Positions 31,955-41,007 are shown, numbered from the stretch's first letter. The stretch is 47,834 nucleotides of DNA from JAFLCA01 sp041907145 (GCA_041907145.1 JAYRHW010000188.1:1-47834), one strand, 5' to 3'. Numbers and translations are program-made. Notes: generated by a model not told the origin, from the sequence alone.

Positions 31955-34441
31955 ATGGGAATGAAGAAGAAGTCAGCTCAAGCAAAGAAGCAGCGCAAGC
32001 AGAAGAAGCCAAGCAAAACTGAAGCGCATGCAGGACTTGAAGGTTCCGGTGTCCAGGTGGAGCTGCCCGATCATTTGCCCGTGCTCCCCGCAAAGGATCT
32101 CGTGGCCTTCCCTTCGGTCATGATGTCACTTTACGTGGGTCGTTCGTCGAGCGTGCGTGCGGTGGAACAGGCCATGAACGAGGATAAGCTCATCTTTCTC
32201 GTCGCGCAGAAGAACCAGGAGACCGAGGATCCCGATGCTGATGGATTATACCGTATCGGCGTGGTGGCAAATGTCGTGCGCACGCTAAAGCTAACGGACG
32301 GTCGCTATAAAGTGTTGATGCAGGGAATCATCCGCGCCAAAGTCCTTCGCTACGAGCAAGGCGAAGAGTTTATGACCGCTAAGATCGAGTCGCTTGTGCA
32401 GCGTGAGCCGCTCAACATGACGACTGAGGAAGAAGTCACTATCAATCGAATCCGTGAGAACCTGCAAAGTCTCGTCGAATACGAGCATATCCCCGAGGAA
32501 ATGCTTTTAGTCACCGAGGAAATTCAGGATCCGGGTGTACTTTCTGACGTCATATTGGCGCACTACAAATTGGAGCAGCAGCAGGCGCAGTCCTTGCTCG
32601 AGGAATTGGATCCTATCAAGCGCCTGAGGCGCACTGATGCGCTTATCACCGACGATATGAATCAGTTTCTTATCTCAGAGCGTATCCGAGACAAAACTCA
32701 CAACGAACTTAGCAGGGGACAGCGCGAGTATTATTTGCGCGAGCAAATTCGCCAAATTCAACGCGAGCTCGGAGAGAGCGAGAGCGCAAGCGAGGACCTC
32801 AGTGCGCTGAGAGCGGCATTGGATAAGGCGAATCTTCCGACGCATGCCCTCGAGGAGGCCAATAAGCAGTTTCGCAGGTTAGAACGCATGCCGGCGGAGT
32901 CGAGCGAGTATGCTCTCATCCGCACCTATCTTGACTGGATGGCCGAAGTGCCGTGGTCCAGCCGAACCAAGGATAATTTGAGTCTCAAGAATGCCGAGCA
33001 TATCCTGGATGAGGATCACTTTGGTCTGGAGAAGGCCAAGGAGCGCATTGTCGAGTATCTCAGTGTCAGAAAATTGAATAAGGATTCACGAGGGCCGATT
33101 TTGTGCTTCGTCGGTCCTCCAGGCGTGGGGAAGACCTCGCTTGGCAAGTCGGTAGCGCGAGCTCTGGGACGCAAGCTCTTCCGGGTCTCCTTGGGTGGCG
33201 TGCGTGACGAGGCCGAGATTCGCGGACATCGTAGAACATACGTGGGCGCATTGCCTGGCCGAATAATTCAAGGAATGAAGCAGGCGGGGAGTAAGAACGC
33301 CGTCTGCGTTCTCGACGAGCTCGATAAGGTCGGCGCTGATTTTCGCGGAGATCCAGCTTCGGCCTTGCTTGAAGTGCTGGATCCTGCCCAGAATTCCGAA
33401 TTTCAGGATCATTATCTTGGCGTTAATTACGACTTGTCCGAGGTGCTCTTCATCGCTACTGCAAACACCATCGATACGATTCCGGATGCCTTGCTCGATC
33501 GCCTGGAGGTCATATTCATCTCCGGCTATACCAACGAAGAGAAGCTCAGTATCTGTAATCGCTATCTGATCCCTCGGCAGCTCAAGGAGAACGGGCTGGA
33601 GGGGCAGACGGTTAGGTTCGAGGAAGCAGCCATTCTTTTCTTGATTGATCGCTATACGCGCGAAGCAGGGGTGCGAAACCTCGAACGCGAGGTGGGTTCG
33701 CTTTGCCGCAAGATGGCGAGAGAGTTCGCCGAATCAAAGAAACTACGCAAGGTTGTAACCGAGAAAACCGTTCAGGAGCTGCTGGGCACCACCAAATTCG
33801 ATCCCGAACTGGATGAACATAAGGATCTTGTCGGCATGGCGCGTGGACTAGCGTGGACCGTGCACGGCGGAGAGGTAATGCCGGTTGAGGTGTCCGTTGC
33901 GAAGGGTGGGGGAACTCTCGCGCTTACCGGGCAGCTTGGGAATGTAATGCAGGAATCTGCGCAGGCCGCGGTTTTTTATGCGCGTTCCAATGCGGCAATA
34001 TTGGGACTGGATCCAGGTTTTCACCAGAAGAACGACATTCATATTCATGTACCGGGCGGTGCTACTCCGAAAGACGGACCGTCTGCGGGCGTTACCATTG
34101 CGACTGCCCTTGTCTCGGCGCTCTCGGAGCGAAAGGTTCTGAAGGATGTAGCGATGACCGGCGAGATTACTCTGCGCGGGAATGTTCTGCCCGTGGGAGG
34201 ACTCAAGGAAAAAGCCCTCGCCGCACTTCGCTATGGGATCACGAAGGTAATTATACCTTTTGAGAATATAAAGGATTTAGAGGAGATTCCCAAGGAGCAG
34301 CGCGACAAGATCAGATTCTTGCCGGTCAAGCATATTAGTGAGGTGCTGCAAGCCGCTTTAGAGAAGCCTCGCGATAAGCAGCGCGTTCGGACGAGGGTCA
34401 GAGGTAAACGGCGAGCCAAGCCGCTTACCGCGGAGATTTAG
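31955..34441 (+). CDS. lon: ATP-dependent serine protease Lon
   Basis: This 828-residue LonA-type protease degrades misfolded and regulatory proteins in the cytoplasm. An N-terminal LON substrate-binding domain (from about residue 40, HLPVLPAKDLVAFPSVMMSL in part) is followed by the AAA+ module with Walker A GPPGVGKTS (Lys393) and the proteolytic domain with the Ser-Lys dyad: Ser710 in PKDGPSAG and Lys753 in GGLKEK. The first ~25 residues are unusually Lys-rich (MKKKSAQAKKQRKQKK) before the LON domain. Length exceeds E. coli Lon (784). It is preceded by an LpoA-like gene and followed after 3 bases by a secreted metalloprotease-like gene. Confidence 0.98.
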   Translation: MGMKKKSAQAKKQRKQKKPSKTEAHAGLEGSGVQVELPDHLPVLPAKDLVAFPSVMMSLYVGRSSSVRAVEQAMNEDKLIFLVAQKNQETEDPDADGLYRIGVVANVVRTLKLTDGRYKVLMQGIIRAKVLRYEQGEEFMTAKIESLVQREPLNMTTEEEVTINRIRENLQSLVEYEHIPEEMLLVTEEIQDPGVLSDVILAHYKLEQQQAQSLLEELDPIKRLRRTDALITDDMNQFLISERIRDKTHNELSRGQREYYLREQIRQIQRELGESESASEDLSALRAALDKANLPTHALEEANKQFRRLERMPAESSEYALIRTYLDWMAEVPWSSRTKDNLSLKNAEHILDEDHFGLEKAKERIVEYLSVRKLNKDSRGPILCFVGPPGVGKTSLGKSVARALGRKLFRVSLGGVRDEAEIRGHRRTYVGALPGRIIQGMKQAGSKNAVCVLDELDKVGADFRGDPASALLEVLDPAQNSEFQDHYLGVNYDLSEVLFIATANTIDTIPDALLDRLEVIFISGYTNEEKLSICNRYLIPRQLKENGLEGQTVRFEEAAILFLIDRYTREAGVRNLEREVGSLCRKMAREFAESKKLRKVVTEKTVQELLGTTKFDPELDEHKDLVGMARGLAWTVHGGEVMPVEVSVAKGGGTLALTGQLGNVMQESAQAAVFYARSNAAILGLDPGFHQKNDIHIHVPGGATPKDGPSAGVTIATALVSALSERKVLKDVAMTGEITLRGNVLPVGGLKEKALAALRYGITKVIIPFENIKDLEEIPKEQRDKIRFLPVKHISEVLQAALEKPRDKQRVRTRVRGKRRAKPLTAEI

Positions 34442-34444
34442 GGA

Positions 34445-35440
34445 TTGCGGACTTTAGTTGCTATTTGTGCAGCGCTCTACCTCTGTAGCATTTCCTCGCC
34501 GCTGCGAGCAGAGTCGTCTCAATCCTGCATGTATCAGGATGATAAGGGCGTAATCCATCAGGTGACTTCGCGCGAGAGAGTCCCGGCGAGTCAACGTGAG
34601 AAGGCCCGCTGCTTCGATAACTCCAATCGCCAGTATCTAGCAAAGCCCGAGGAAATCGAACTTAAGGGTACTGTCCGCCGTGAGGATATGGTTTCGGCCG
34701 TGGGTCGTATCGAACTTTCCTGGCCGCGTAAAGTGGAGTCACTTTTCGGGCGTACGCCGCAGCGCGCGATGGCTGATGCGGCATATTCAGTGAGCAGAGC
34801 GCTTAGGAGCGCCGGCTTTCCCAACAAGCTACAGATGCTCAACCTGGAGTGGAAGGTAGTTTTTATGGACGAGGACCTTCCTGAGTCCCAAATCCCGGCC
34901 TATTTGGTCAACAATTGCCACCCGGCATGGATGACTCCTCCGTCGAATATCTACGTAGTCGCACAACGAGCAGCAGTTGGCTGTGGTGAGAAGCGCAGCG
35001 TTCGCGCGAGTGAAGCGGACGCTCAGTTGGCTCATATCCTGATACACGAAATGGGGCATGCGATTGAATTTCAACTCCTGGAGGGAGAGCAGGCCAACGA
35101 CCGAATGCGCGCGGAGGGCTTCGCGGCTTGGTTCGAGCAATATGGCTCACATTTCTCATCGATAATTCCGAAGGGCACTGTGGATGCGTTGTATGCTTCT
35201 GCCGCTCGCGAGTCGCTGCGGGCAAACCCAAAGGTCTTTCAGTTCACAGGAAGCTTTGAAGATTATGGCCGCGCCTCGCAGTATTTTAAGGCCGTGGAGG
35301 CTCGTCGCGGGGTGCGTGGAGTCATGGAAGTATATAGCCTGATGCGACAGGAGCATTTAAGCTTCGTAGAGGCCATCTTGCGTTCGATGAGTTGGGATCA
35401 GAATCGACTTTCAGCCGAGGTCTCCAAACTCGTGCAGTAG
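34445..35440 (+). CDS. Secreted zinc metalloprotease-like protein (HEXXH)
   Basis: This 331-residue protein has a Sec signal peptide (cleavage near LRA at residue 22). The N-terminal region (SCMYQDDKGVIHQVTSRERV, part) resembles a DUF4124-like beta domain. The main domain has HEMGH (His201, Glu202, His205) within LIHEMGHAIEF and EGFAAWFEQYG with Glu224 about 19 residues later, which suits a gluzincin third ligand. It is therefore a probable zinc peptidase, with activity inferred. TTG 34445 is used because GGAG lies 9 bases upstream and the signal peptide starts there. It follows lon by 3 bases. Confidence 0.85.
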   Translation: MRTLVAICAALYLCSISSPLRAESSQSCMYQDDKGVIHQVTSRERVPASQREKARCFDNSNRQYLAKPEEIELKGTVRREDMVSAVGRIELSWPRKVESLFGRTPQRAMADAAYSVSRALRSAGFPNKLQMLNLEWKVVFMDEDLPESQIPAYLVNNCHPAWMTPPSNIYVVAQRAAVGCGEKRSVRASEADAQLAHILIHEMGHAIEFQLLEGEQANDRMRAEGFAAWFEQYGSHFSSIIPKGTVDALYASAARESLRANPKVFQFTGSFEDYGRASQYFKAVEARRGVRGVMEVYSLMRQEHLSFVEAILRSMSWDQNRLSAEVSKLVQ

Positions 35441-35502
35441 AGAAATGTCTGTGTCGTTGGGGCGGTATATCCTCAGGCTCTTCTTTTAGCTGGAGATTGT
35501 TC

Positions 35503-37119
35503 ATGAGACGGGTAATTCGAGCGGTAACGGTTTCCATCGTAGTAACTTCTTATCTCTTTGGTCAGCCCCAACAGGCCCTCGCCGGAGGGATTAAGCTTCA
35601 GCTGCGTGGCGGTGACTTCGAGAACTATCGAGTTATTGCCCTTTCAAAGACTGGAGCAGTTGTTAAAACAGCGACGGTTAGCAGCAATAACTCGGCTAGA
35701 TTATCAGGCATGTCTGGAAACTTCTCACTTCAAGTTTTGGACAGTGGCAATCGATACGCGGGGCCCGCTGTAGCGAATTGTTCGCGCACGCTACGCACAG
35801 CCGGTTGCAAATTGAGCAACTCTAAGCTTGGAGTCGGATTCTCCGGCAAGCAGAACGTGGGAAGTTTGGTTTTTAAAAAGTCGGATTCCGGATATTTCAA
35901 GACAACGGTGACACGCTCTCGAGATCTGCTGCGCTTGAAGTCGAATATGACCTCGCGCGCTACTCTGGGCGCTCCGCTTGGCAATGCCAGAAACTTGGGA
36001 CGGGGAACGAGCACCGCAGCGAGCGCCAATCTCTCGAACCCCGCGGATGGTAATCGGGATGGAGTCCCAGATGTATATGCGGCCGACGATGACGGCGATA
36101 CTATTATCGATAATTACGACACCCAAGACGACAATCCAGCCGCGGCCTCGGCCTCTGCGGTGACGGCCTCCGAGGTCCGGGTCTTTTCAAATTTGAAGCT
36201 CCCGATTGAAAGCAGCCTCAATGCCAATACCGGGACTAGCCCTTCTGTCGATGAAGTCGATTCAGCGCTTTCAAATAACGGGACACTCGCCATTTCCGTG
36301 GTTGGGGACGCGGGAGCGGGCGATACCACCGAGCTTGACTGTGGCCAATTGAACTATTGCAGGTCCGGCGGCACGGGCCATACGGTAAATGGCTTCATAA
36401 GCTTCCCCGATGGCTCAGATGCTGATTCGGATGGGCTCGGAGAGATTACAGCTGGCGGAACCGGGGATTTCCAACTGCAACATGGAGCGACAAGCGACAA
36501 GATTGGCGCCGGCGACACCTACCTGGAAATTGTCACCGGCACGGATTCAAGCGTGACAAAAGTTCCCGGTATGCTTAACTTCGTATTCAACACCACCCCG
36601 GCCCTAAAGTCCCTGGAGGTACAGGGAGGAGCGACTTACAACGTTGTCTACCCTGCAACAAATTCAATGCTGGGCAGCACTAATAATTGCTTTCAGGTCC
36701 CAAGTGCAGGGAATCTGATATTCACGATTACCGGTTGGCGCCCTCAACGACCCGGCAACGATACACTCGGTGAAGCGAGCTTTGTCGATATCGGAAAGGC
36801 TCGTTATACTATCGACATCCCAAACCTTCCGTGCACCGGGTCCGGAGGATGCAGCGGTATTGGACCAGGGAATTGCGCTACGGGAACCTACAGCACTACT
36901 GACCCAAATCTAGCAGCTGCTACATCCGGTTCTGGTTTGCAGGACTCCAAGGCCGATGCCGACGCGGATGCCAACAATACTTATGTATTTACCCTCGATT
37001 TGACGAGCTGTCTTGGATCGACCTCCTTTTCGAGCGGAGAGAAGCTCTTCCTCGACTTGCAGGCCGTCAGCTCCTATGGCGATAACGCGGCGCAGAAATT
37101 CTGTGTTGAAAGGCAGTAG
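35503..37119 (+). CDS. Secreted protein with thrombospondin type-3-like calcium motif
   Basis: This 538-residue protein has a signal peptide (MRRVIRAVTVSIVVTSYLF; cleavage near ALA at residue 27). An N-terminal beta-like domain is followed at about residues 181-212 by DGNRDGVPDVYAADDDGDTI and NYDTQDDNP, a thrombospondin type-3 / dockerin-like Asp-rich calcium-binding stretch. The C-terminal half (~300 residues) is Thr/Ser/Gly/Asn-rich with several Cys and could be an extracellular beta domain. There is no sorting signal such as LPXTG or PEP-CTERM. TGGAGATTG precedes ATG 35503. It follows the metalloprotease gene by 62 bases. Confidence 0.75.
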   Translation: MRRVIRAVTVSIVVTSYLFGQPQQALAGGIKLQLRGGDFENYRVIALSKTGAVVKTATVSSNNSARLSGMSGNFSLQVLDSGNRYAGPAVANCSRTLRTAGCKLSNSKLGVGFSGKQNVGSLVFKKSDSGYFKTTVTRSRDLLRLKSNMTSRATLGAPLGNARNLGRGTSTAASANLSNPADGNRDGVPDVYAADDDGDTIIDNYDTQDDNPAAASASAVTASEVRVFSNLKLPIESSLNANTGTSPSVDEVDSALSNNGTLAISVVGDAGAGDTTELDCGQLNYCRSGGTGHTVNGFISFPDGSDADSDGLGEITAGGTGDFQLQHGATSDKIGAGDTYLEIVTGTDSSVTKVPGMLNFVFNTTPALKSLEVQGGATYNVVYPATNSMLGSTNNCFQVPSAGNLIFTITGWRPQRPGNDTLGEASFVDIGKARYTIDIPNLPCTGSGGCSGIGPGNCATGTYSTTDPNLAAATSGSGLQDSKADADADANNTYVFTLDLTSCLGSTSFSSGEKLFLDLQAVSSYGDNAAQKFCVERQ

Positions 37120-37142
37120 CATTTGTCTCGTCACCCCCAGCG

Positions 37143-37217
37143 AGAGTGACCCAAGTTCGGGTAGTATTTCCCATGATTCTTCCTAGGTGCGGGGAGTCTT
37201 GGGTCGCACTCTTTTTT
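37143..37217 (+). terminator. Rho-independent terminator with large loop
   Basis: The arms AGAGTGACCCAAG (37143-37155) and CTTGGGTCGCACTCT (37198-37212) pair with a 2-base bulge, and T runs to 37217. The loop is 42 bases long, so folding may be slow or the loop may form its own structure. It closes the lon to TSP3-protein unit and separates the next gene at 37251. Confidence 0.75.
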
Positions 37218-37250
37218 GCTTAGCCTATGTCCCTTTGATAATCTTCAGGG

Positions 37251-38405
37251 GTGATACAGACAGGCAATCAAATCATAACATTTCGCGGATTTGACGCTCC
37301 TTCGGCGGAGGTACGGATGCCGCCTGCTGCCGCCACGCCCGCTGTACGGCCGGCAAGTCTCGAGTCCAAGTCACCAGCTCAGCAAGCCCGATCTGAGAGT
37401 CGTGGTCCTACACCAACCGCACCAGGCCCTGAGTCGGAGACGGGTACGCTTAACACAGCGGCCTTTCCCGAGCGCCCGACGACCAAAGTGATTTCGGCGC
37501 AAAGCGCCGGGACCCCGCAGTTAGGTATCACTCCACCGCTTCCCCGTGAAGCACGGAGCAACGAAGCAACTTCAAAGCCTTTGCCTGTGCGCACGCCTTC
37601 TGAGCTGCCCAAGCCGATACCAACTATCCAGAGACAGGCCGTCGTGGAGGCTCGCTCTCGCGAGCTTACTCGCACACTTAATGACCGGAAGAACGGAACG
37701 TCCGATCGACAGGAGCGGGCACGCATTAACTCCACTCTTCGCAGAGTGCAAGACCCCAGCGTATTGATGATTCCTAATACGTCGAAATTTACAGATTTGC
37801 AGGGAAATGCAATCGGCAAGGTATCTCGCCGGTCAGTCGTCCAAGATCCTCAGGAGATTGTGCTAGGGTCCTCACGCTTCATTCGTTGGGCAGCTTTTGA
37901 TTTTACTATGCCTCGGCAGACTGCTGATCGAGTCCGTCCGCAGGCGGCACGAGTTCAGCCAGTGCTTCGATTTACGGCTTATCTTTCCGAAGATGCGATT
38001 CCGCACCTGAAGAAATTTATCGTCGGGGAGCTTCAGGAGCGCAACCTTCGCACCGAGCATGGTACGCGGGTAGTGCGCCCCTCTGCCAAGGAAATTCGAA
38101 AGCGCTTTTTGGAGGACGGACGTAAGACTTTTGATTTCACCGTTGGAGGCATTGAAGTCCACTGCAATTTGGACGGAAAAGTCGAAATATTTTCACCGCT
38201 GCGCGACGCAAGTATCAACTTCATTGAACGATCACAGCTTAGAGACAACCGCTTGGTATCGCGCCTTGCCGAGCTCACGCGCTTCTCCCGCCTTAAGGCC
38301 TGGGTGTCGCACACCTCTCAACCGCTCAATGAGCAGGTCAAGGGTGGGTTCGGCACTTTAGCGCGAGCCTTGAGTCATATCCTTCCCGCTGACGACTCGT
38401 ATTAG
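37251..38405 (+). CDS. Protein of unknown function with Pro/Ala/Thr-rich N-terminus
   Basis: This 384-residue protein has no signal peptide or membrane segment. Residues about 20-130 are disordered and rich in Pro, Ala, Thr and Ser. The remaining ~250 residues form a folded domain with basic helices (EIRKRFLEDGRKTFDF, LRAELTRFSRLKAWV-type sequence) and a strand-rich centre (FTVGGIEVHCNLDGKVEIFS). No family was recognised. GTG 37251 is only a few bases after AGGGG, and ATG 37317 is an alternative. Its stop lies one base from the convergent mgtE stop. Confidence 0.65.
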   Translation: MIQTGNQIITFRGFDAPSAEVRMPPAAATPAVRPASLESKSPAQQARSESRGPTPTAPGPESETGTLNTAAFPERPTTKVISAQSAGTPQLGITPPLPREARSNEATSKPLPVRTPSELPKPIPTIQRQAVVEARSRELTRTLNDRKNGTSDRQERARINSTLRRVQDPSVLMIPNTSKFTDLQGNAIGKVSRRSVVQDPQEIVLGSSRFIRWAAFDFTMPRQTADRVRPQAARVQPVLRFTAYLSEDAIPHLKKFIVGELQERNLRTEHGTRVVRPSAKEIRKRFLEDGRKTFDFTVGGIEVHCNLDGKVEIFSPLRDASINFIERSQLRDNRLVSRLAELTRFSRLKAWVSHTSQPLNEQVKGGFGTLARALSHILPADDSY

Positions 38406-38406
38406 G

Positions 38407-39795
38407 TTATAGCAGTTTGCCGTGTAGCAACTGCGAAGCAATAGTGAAGTAAATTATCAAACCCGTAACGTCTACGAGAGTTGCTACAAAGGGAGCCGAA
38501 GACGTCGCTGGATCCGCGCCAATTTTCTTTAGCAGGAACGGAAGCATAGCGCCGGTGAGCACGCCCCAGAGTACTACGCCTAACAAGGAAAATGCCACGA
38601 CGAAAGCAATATCAAGCCAATGATCGCCGTACACCGAACCAAAAAGGGACCAAATAACCACTCGTAAAAATCCGACCGTTCCGAGAATTCCCCCGAGGAT
38701 AAGGCCCGCGCATATCTCGCGTTTCATCACCTTCCACCAGTCAGTCAGCTTGATTTCTCCAATGGCGAGTGCGCGAATTATCAGGGTGGCCGCCTGTGAC
38801 CCGGAATTACCACCGCTTGAAATAATGAGCGGAATGAAGAGGGCGAGAACTACCGCGCTTGCGATTTCACTTTCATAGTAGGTCATCGCCGATGCGGTTA
38901 GTAATTCTCCAATGAAGAGCATGACAAGCCATCGACCGCGCTTGCGGATCAACTGCATCATGGGGATGCTGATATAGGGCTCCTCAAGAGCTTCGACGGC
39001 GCCCAACTTCTGAATATCTTCGGTAGCTTCTTCCTCTGCTACGTCCAATACGTCGTCTACCGTGACGATGCCGAGCATGATCCCATTGGCATCGACTACC
39101 GGAAGTGCCGTGCGATCATATTTTTTAAACTGCGCAACGGCAGCTTCTTGAGGATCTTGAACTTGGAGCGTCAAAAACCTTCCGTTCATCAATTCGCGAA
39201 CGGGTCTATCCGAAGGCGCAAGTAGCAAATCTCTTATACGTAGATCGTCCTTGAGCTTGCCCTTATCATCGATGATGTAAAGGACGTGCATATTGTCAGT
39301 ATCTTTGCCGTTAGCCCGGATGTGGGCGATTACTTGCTCTACCGTCCAGGCATCCTTGATAGCAATGTAGTCGGGAGTCATAAGACGTCCGACGCTACCT
39401 TCGGGGTAGCCCAAGAGCCTCAGAGCTGTGGTGCGCTCCTCCTTTGAAAGTAGCAGAACGAGTTGGCGCGCAGCAGCGGCGGGGAATTCTTCAAGAAATG
39501 CTGTGCGATCGTCCGCTTCCATACCATCGAGAAGGACGGCTATCCGCTCCTGTCCGAGCGCGCTCAGCATGGACTTCTGACTCTCGAACGAGAGGTACTC
39601 AAAAGTGTCGGCCCCGAGCTCTTGGGGTAGAATGCGGAATACCAAGGCCTTGTCGTCGTCCGGCAGTTCGGCCATGAGATCGGCTATGTCTGCGGGGCGA
39701 AATGCCACAAGCAAATCTCTAAGCTTGCGAAGCTCGCGAGCTTCAATCAGCTGCTTGATGTTGTCGTGAACTACTTCCGAATACATGGAGGTCAT
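38407..39795 (-). CDS. mgtE: MgtE-type magnesium transporter
   Basis: This protein of about 462 residues has the MgtE architecture: an N-terminal cytoplasmic helical domain (LPDDDKALVFRILPQ, EEFPAAAARQLVLLL), two CBS domains (SVGRLMTPDYIAI and VRELMNGRFLTLQV), a plug region, and a membrane domain with RGRWLVMLFIGELLTA, IISSGGNSGSQAATLIIRAL (part) and LVDVTGLIIYF. CBS domains sense cytosolic Mg. ATG 39795 is used; GTG 39819 would add 8 residues. It lies just downstream of the DUF177 gene on the same strand. Confidence 0.95.
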   Translation of the reverse strand: MTSMYSEVVHDNIKQLIEARELRKLRDLLVAFRPADIADLMAELPDDDKALVFRILPQELGADTFEYLSFESQKSMLSALGQERIAVLLDGMEADDRTAFLEEFPAAAARQLVLLLSKEERTTALRLLGYPEGSVGRLMTPDYIAIKDAWTVEQVIAHIRANGKDTDNMHVLYIIDDKGKLKDDLRIRDLLLAPSDRPVRELMNGRFLTLQVQDPQEAAVAQFKKYDRTALPVVDANGIMLGIVTVDDVLDVAEEEATEDIQKLGAVEALEEPYISIPMMQLIRKRGRWLVMLFIGELLTASAMTYYESEIASAVVLALFIPLIISSGGNSGSQAATLIIRALAIGEIKLTDWWKVMKREICAGLILGGILGTVGFLRVVIWSLFGSVYGDHWLDIAFVVAFSLLGVVLWGVLTGAMLPFLLKKIGADPATSSAPFVATLVDVTGLIIYFTIASQLLHGKLL

Positions 39796-39832
39796 GGGAG
39801 CTATGGCCTGCAAAAACACCTAAAAAACAGCA

Positions 39833-40372
39833 CTAGCTGATTCCAGCCTTTTTTAGGAGCGATCCGAGATTATTCTTGGCTGGTTTATCTTCATGCATCT
39901 CGAAGCGGTCCCGGTTTAGCCCGCAGACGGTGCAATTTCCGCTCTTATCGCACTCGGGCGCCCAGTACAGCGAAAGGGACAGGATCAGCATTTCCTGAAG
40001 AATATCTTCGAGATCAATCGAATCACCTTCGAAATAGGAGATTCCCACGTCGTCTGTAAAACTGGCCTCGACGTTCTCCGGAATCTCCTCGGCTGCCGGC
40101 TTATGGTGCAAGGTCAAGTTTGCCTGGATATCTAAGGGCCGATCATGCTCGTCGAGGCAGCGGGCGCACTGCTGCCGGTACTTGCTCCTAATCCAACCCT
40201 TTGTTTCCGCCCCGCTTTGGGTCTTGCTTACGAGAAGGTCCACCCGAGGCGCTTCGGTGAATACAATATCCCTGCCGCGGCCGGAGGACATCCGCGCATT
40301 GAGCGCGTCTAAGGGTAAAATATCACTGACTTTTAACCCGGTGTGCGGGATATCGCTAATTCGTACTTTCAT
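39833..40372 (-). CDS. DUF177 (YceD-like) protein
   Basis: This 179-residue protein has the DUF177 pattern: an N-terminal RISDIPHTGL segment, CARCLDEHD with the conserved C-x2-C, an acidic DSIDLEDILQEMLILSLSLY (part), and a final Cys group CDKSGNCTVCG that could bind metal. Family members are linked to 23S rRNA accumulation and usually precede rpmF (L32); here mgtE follows instead and no rpmF is near. ATG 40372 is chosen over a 24-residue longer frame. Confidence 0.85.
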   Translation of the reverse strand: MKVRISDIPHTGLKVSDILPLDALNARMSSGRGRDIVFTEAPRVDLLVSKTQSGAETKGWIRSKYRQQCARCLDEHDRPLDIQANLTLHHKPAAEEIPENVEASFTDDVGISYFEGDSIDLEDILQEMLILSLSLYWAPECDKSGNCTVCGLNRDRFEMHEDKPAKNNLGSLLKKAGIS

Positions 40373-40397
40373 GAACGTTGATTGAGGGCAAAAAGAA

Positions 40398-40425
40398 TCG
40401 ACTTTGTGATGACTCTTGATATACT
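40398..40425 (+). promoter_or_regulatory. Putative sigma-70 promoter of ssb
   Basis: TCGACT (40398-40403) and TATACT (40420-40425) are 16 bases apart; both match at least four of six consensus bases. The start would be near 40432, placing the structured element at 40449-40500 in the ssb leader. Confidence 0.4.
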
Positions 40426-40448
40426 CCTTGCGGTTTATACGCAACTTT

Positions 40449-40500
40449 AGCGGCCTGTTTTTCGAATAGAGAGCAAGGAATTGCTTGGGGTCAGGCCGCT
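40449..40500 (+). ncRNA. Structured leader element before ssb
   Basis: A 9-bp perfect stem AGCGGCCTG / CAGGCCGCT (40449-40457 and 40492-40500) encloses a second stem AGCAA-GGAA-TTGCT (40472-40485) with a GGAA tetraloop. There is no T-tract after it, so it is not a terminator. It ends 14 bases before the Shine-Dalgarno-like AAAGGAAG. It may control ssb translation or mRNA stability; that is inference. Confidence 0.45.
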
Positions 40501-40524
40501 TCGACTCGTATCAAAGGAAGTACT

Positions 40525-40998
40525 ATGGGCGTCAATAAAGTCATTCTTCTCGGAAATCTTGGCAAGGATCCGGAGCTCCGTTACACAACATCTCAAACCC
40601 CGGTTTGTAGCTTTAGCTTGGCTACCGGGGAGCGCAGAAAGGATGCCGGTGGCAATTGGGTCGACCATACGGAATGGCATAACATCGTGACGTTCGGTAA
40701 GACGGCAGAAAACTGCTCTCAGTACCTAAAAAAGGGTCGTCAGGCATTCATCGAGGGCCGAATTCAGACCCGTAAGTGGCAGGATAAGGAAGGTAAGGAT
40801 AGGTATACGACCGAGATTATCGCCATAACGGTGCAGTTTGTCGGCGGGCAGGGCAAGAGCGCGCCCAATTTATCGGATAATGTTGAAGAATCGGCGTCCG
40901 CTCCTCCGGCTATGCCGAACCTCAAGAGCGCTGATGCTGTGGCCGCGTCTGCTGGCGCAGATGAGGTCGCCTTCGACGATGACGATATTCCATTCTAA
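40525..40998 (+). CDS. ssb: Single-stranded DNA-binding protein
   Basis: This 157-residue protein has the OB-fold SSB domain (GVNKVILLGNLGKDPELRYT, WHNIVTFGKTAENCSQYLKKG in part, RIQTRKW) and the acidic C-terminal DDDDIPF tip that recruits RecO, PriA and other partners. The linker is Ser/Ala-rich. Start ATG 40525 is preceded by AAAGGAAG. The leader holds a structured element. It is convergent with the DUF2142-like gene, with 9 bases between. Confidence 0.98.
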   Translation: MGVNKVILLGNLGKDPELRYTTSQTPVCSFSLATGERRKDAGGNWVDHTEWHNIVTFGKTAENCSQYLKKGRQAFIEGRIQTRKWQDKEGKDRYTTEIIAITVQFVGGQGKSAPNLSDNVEESASAPPAMPNLKSADAVAASAGADEVAFDDDDIPF

Positions 40999-41007
40999 AG
41001 AATTCGA

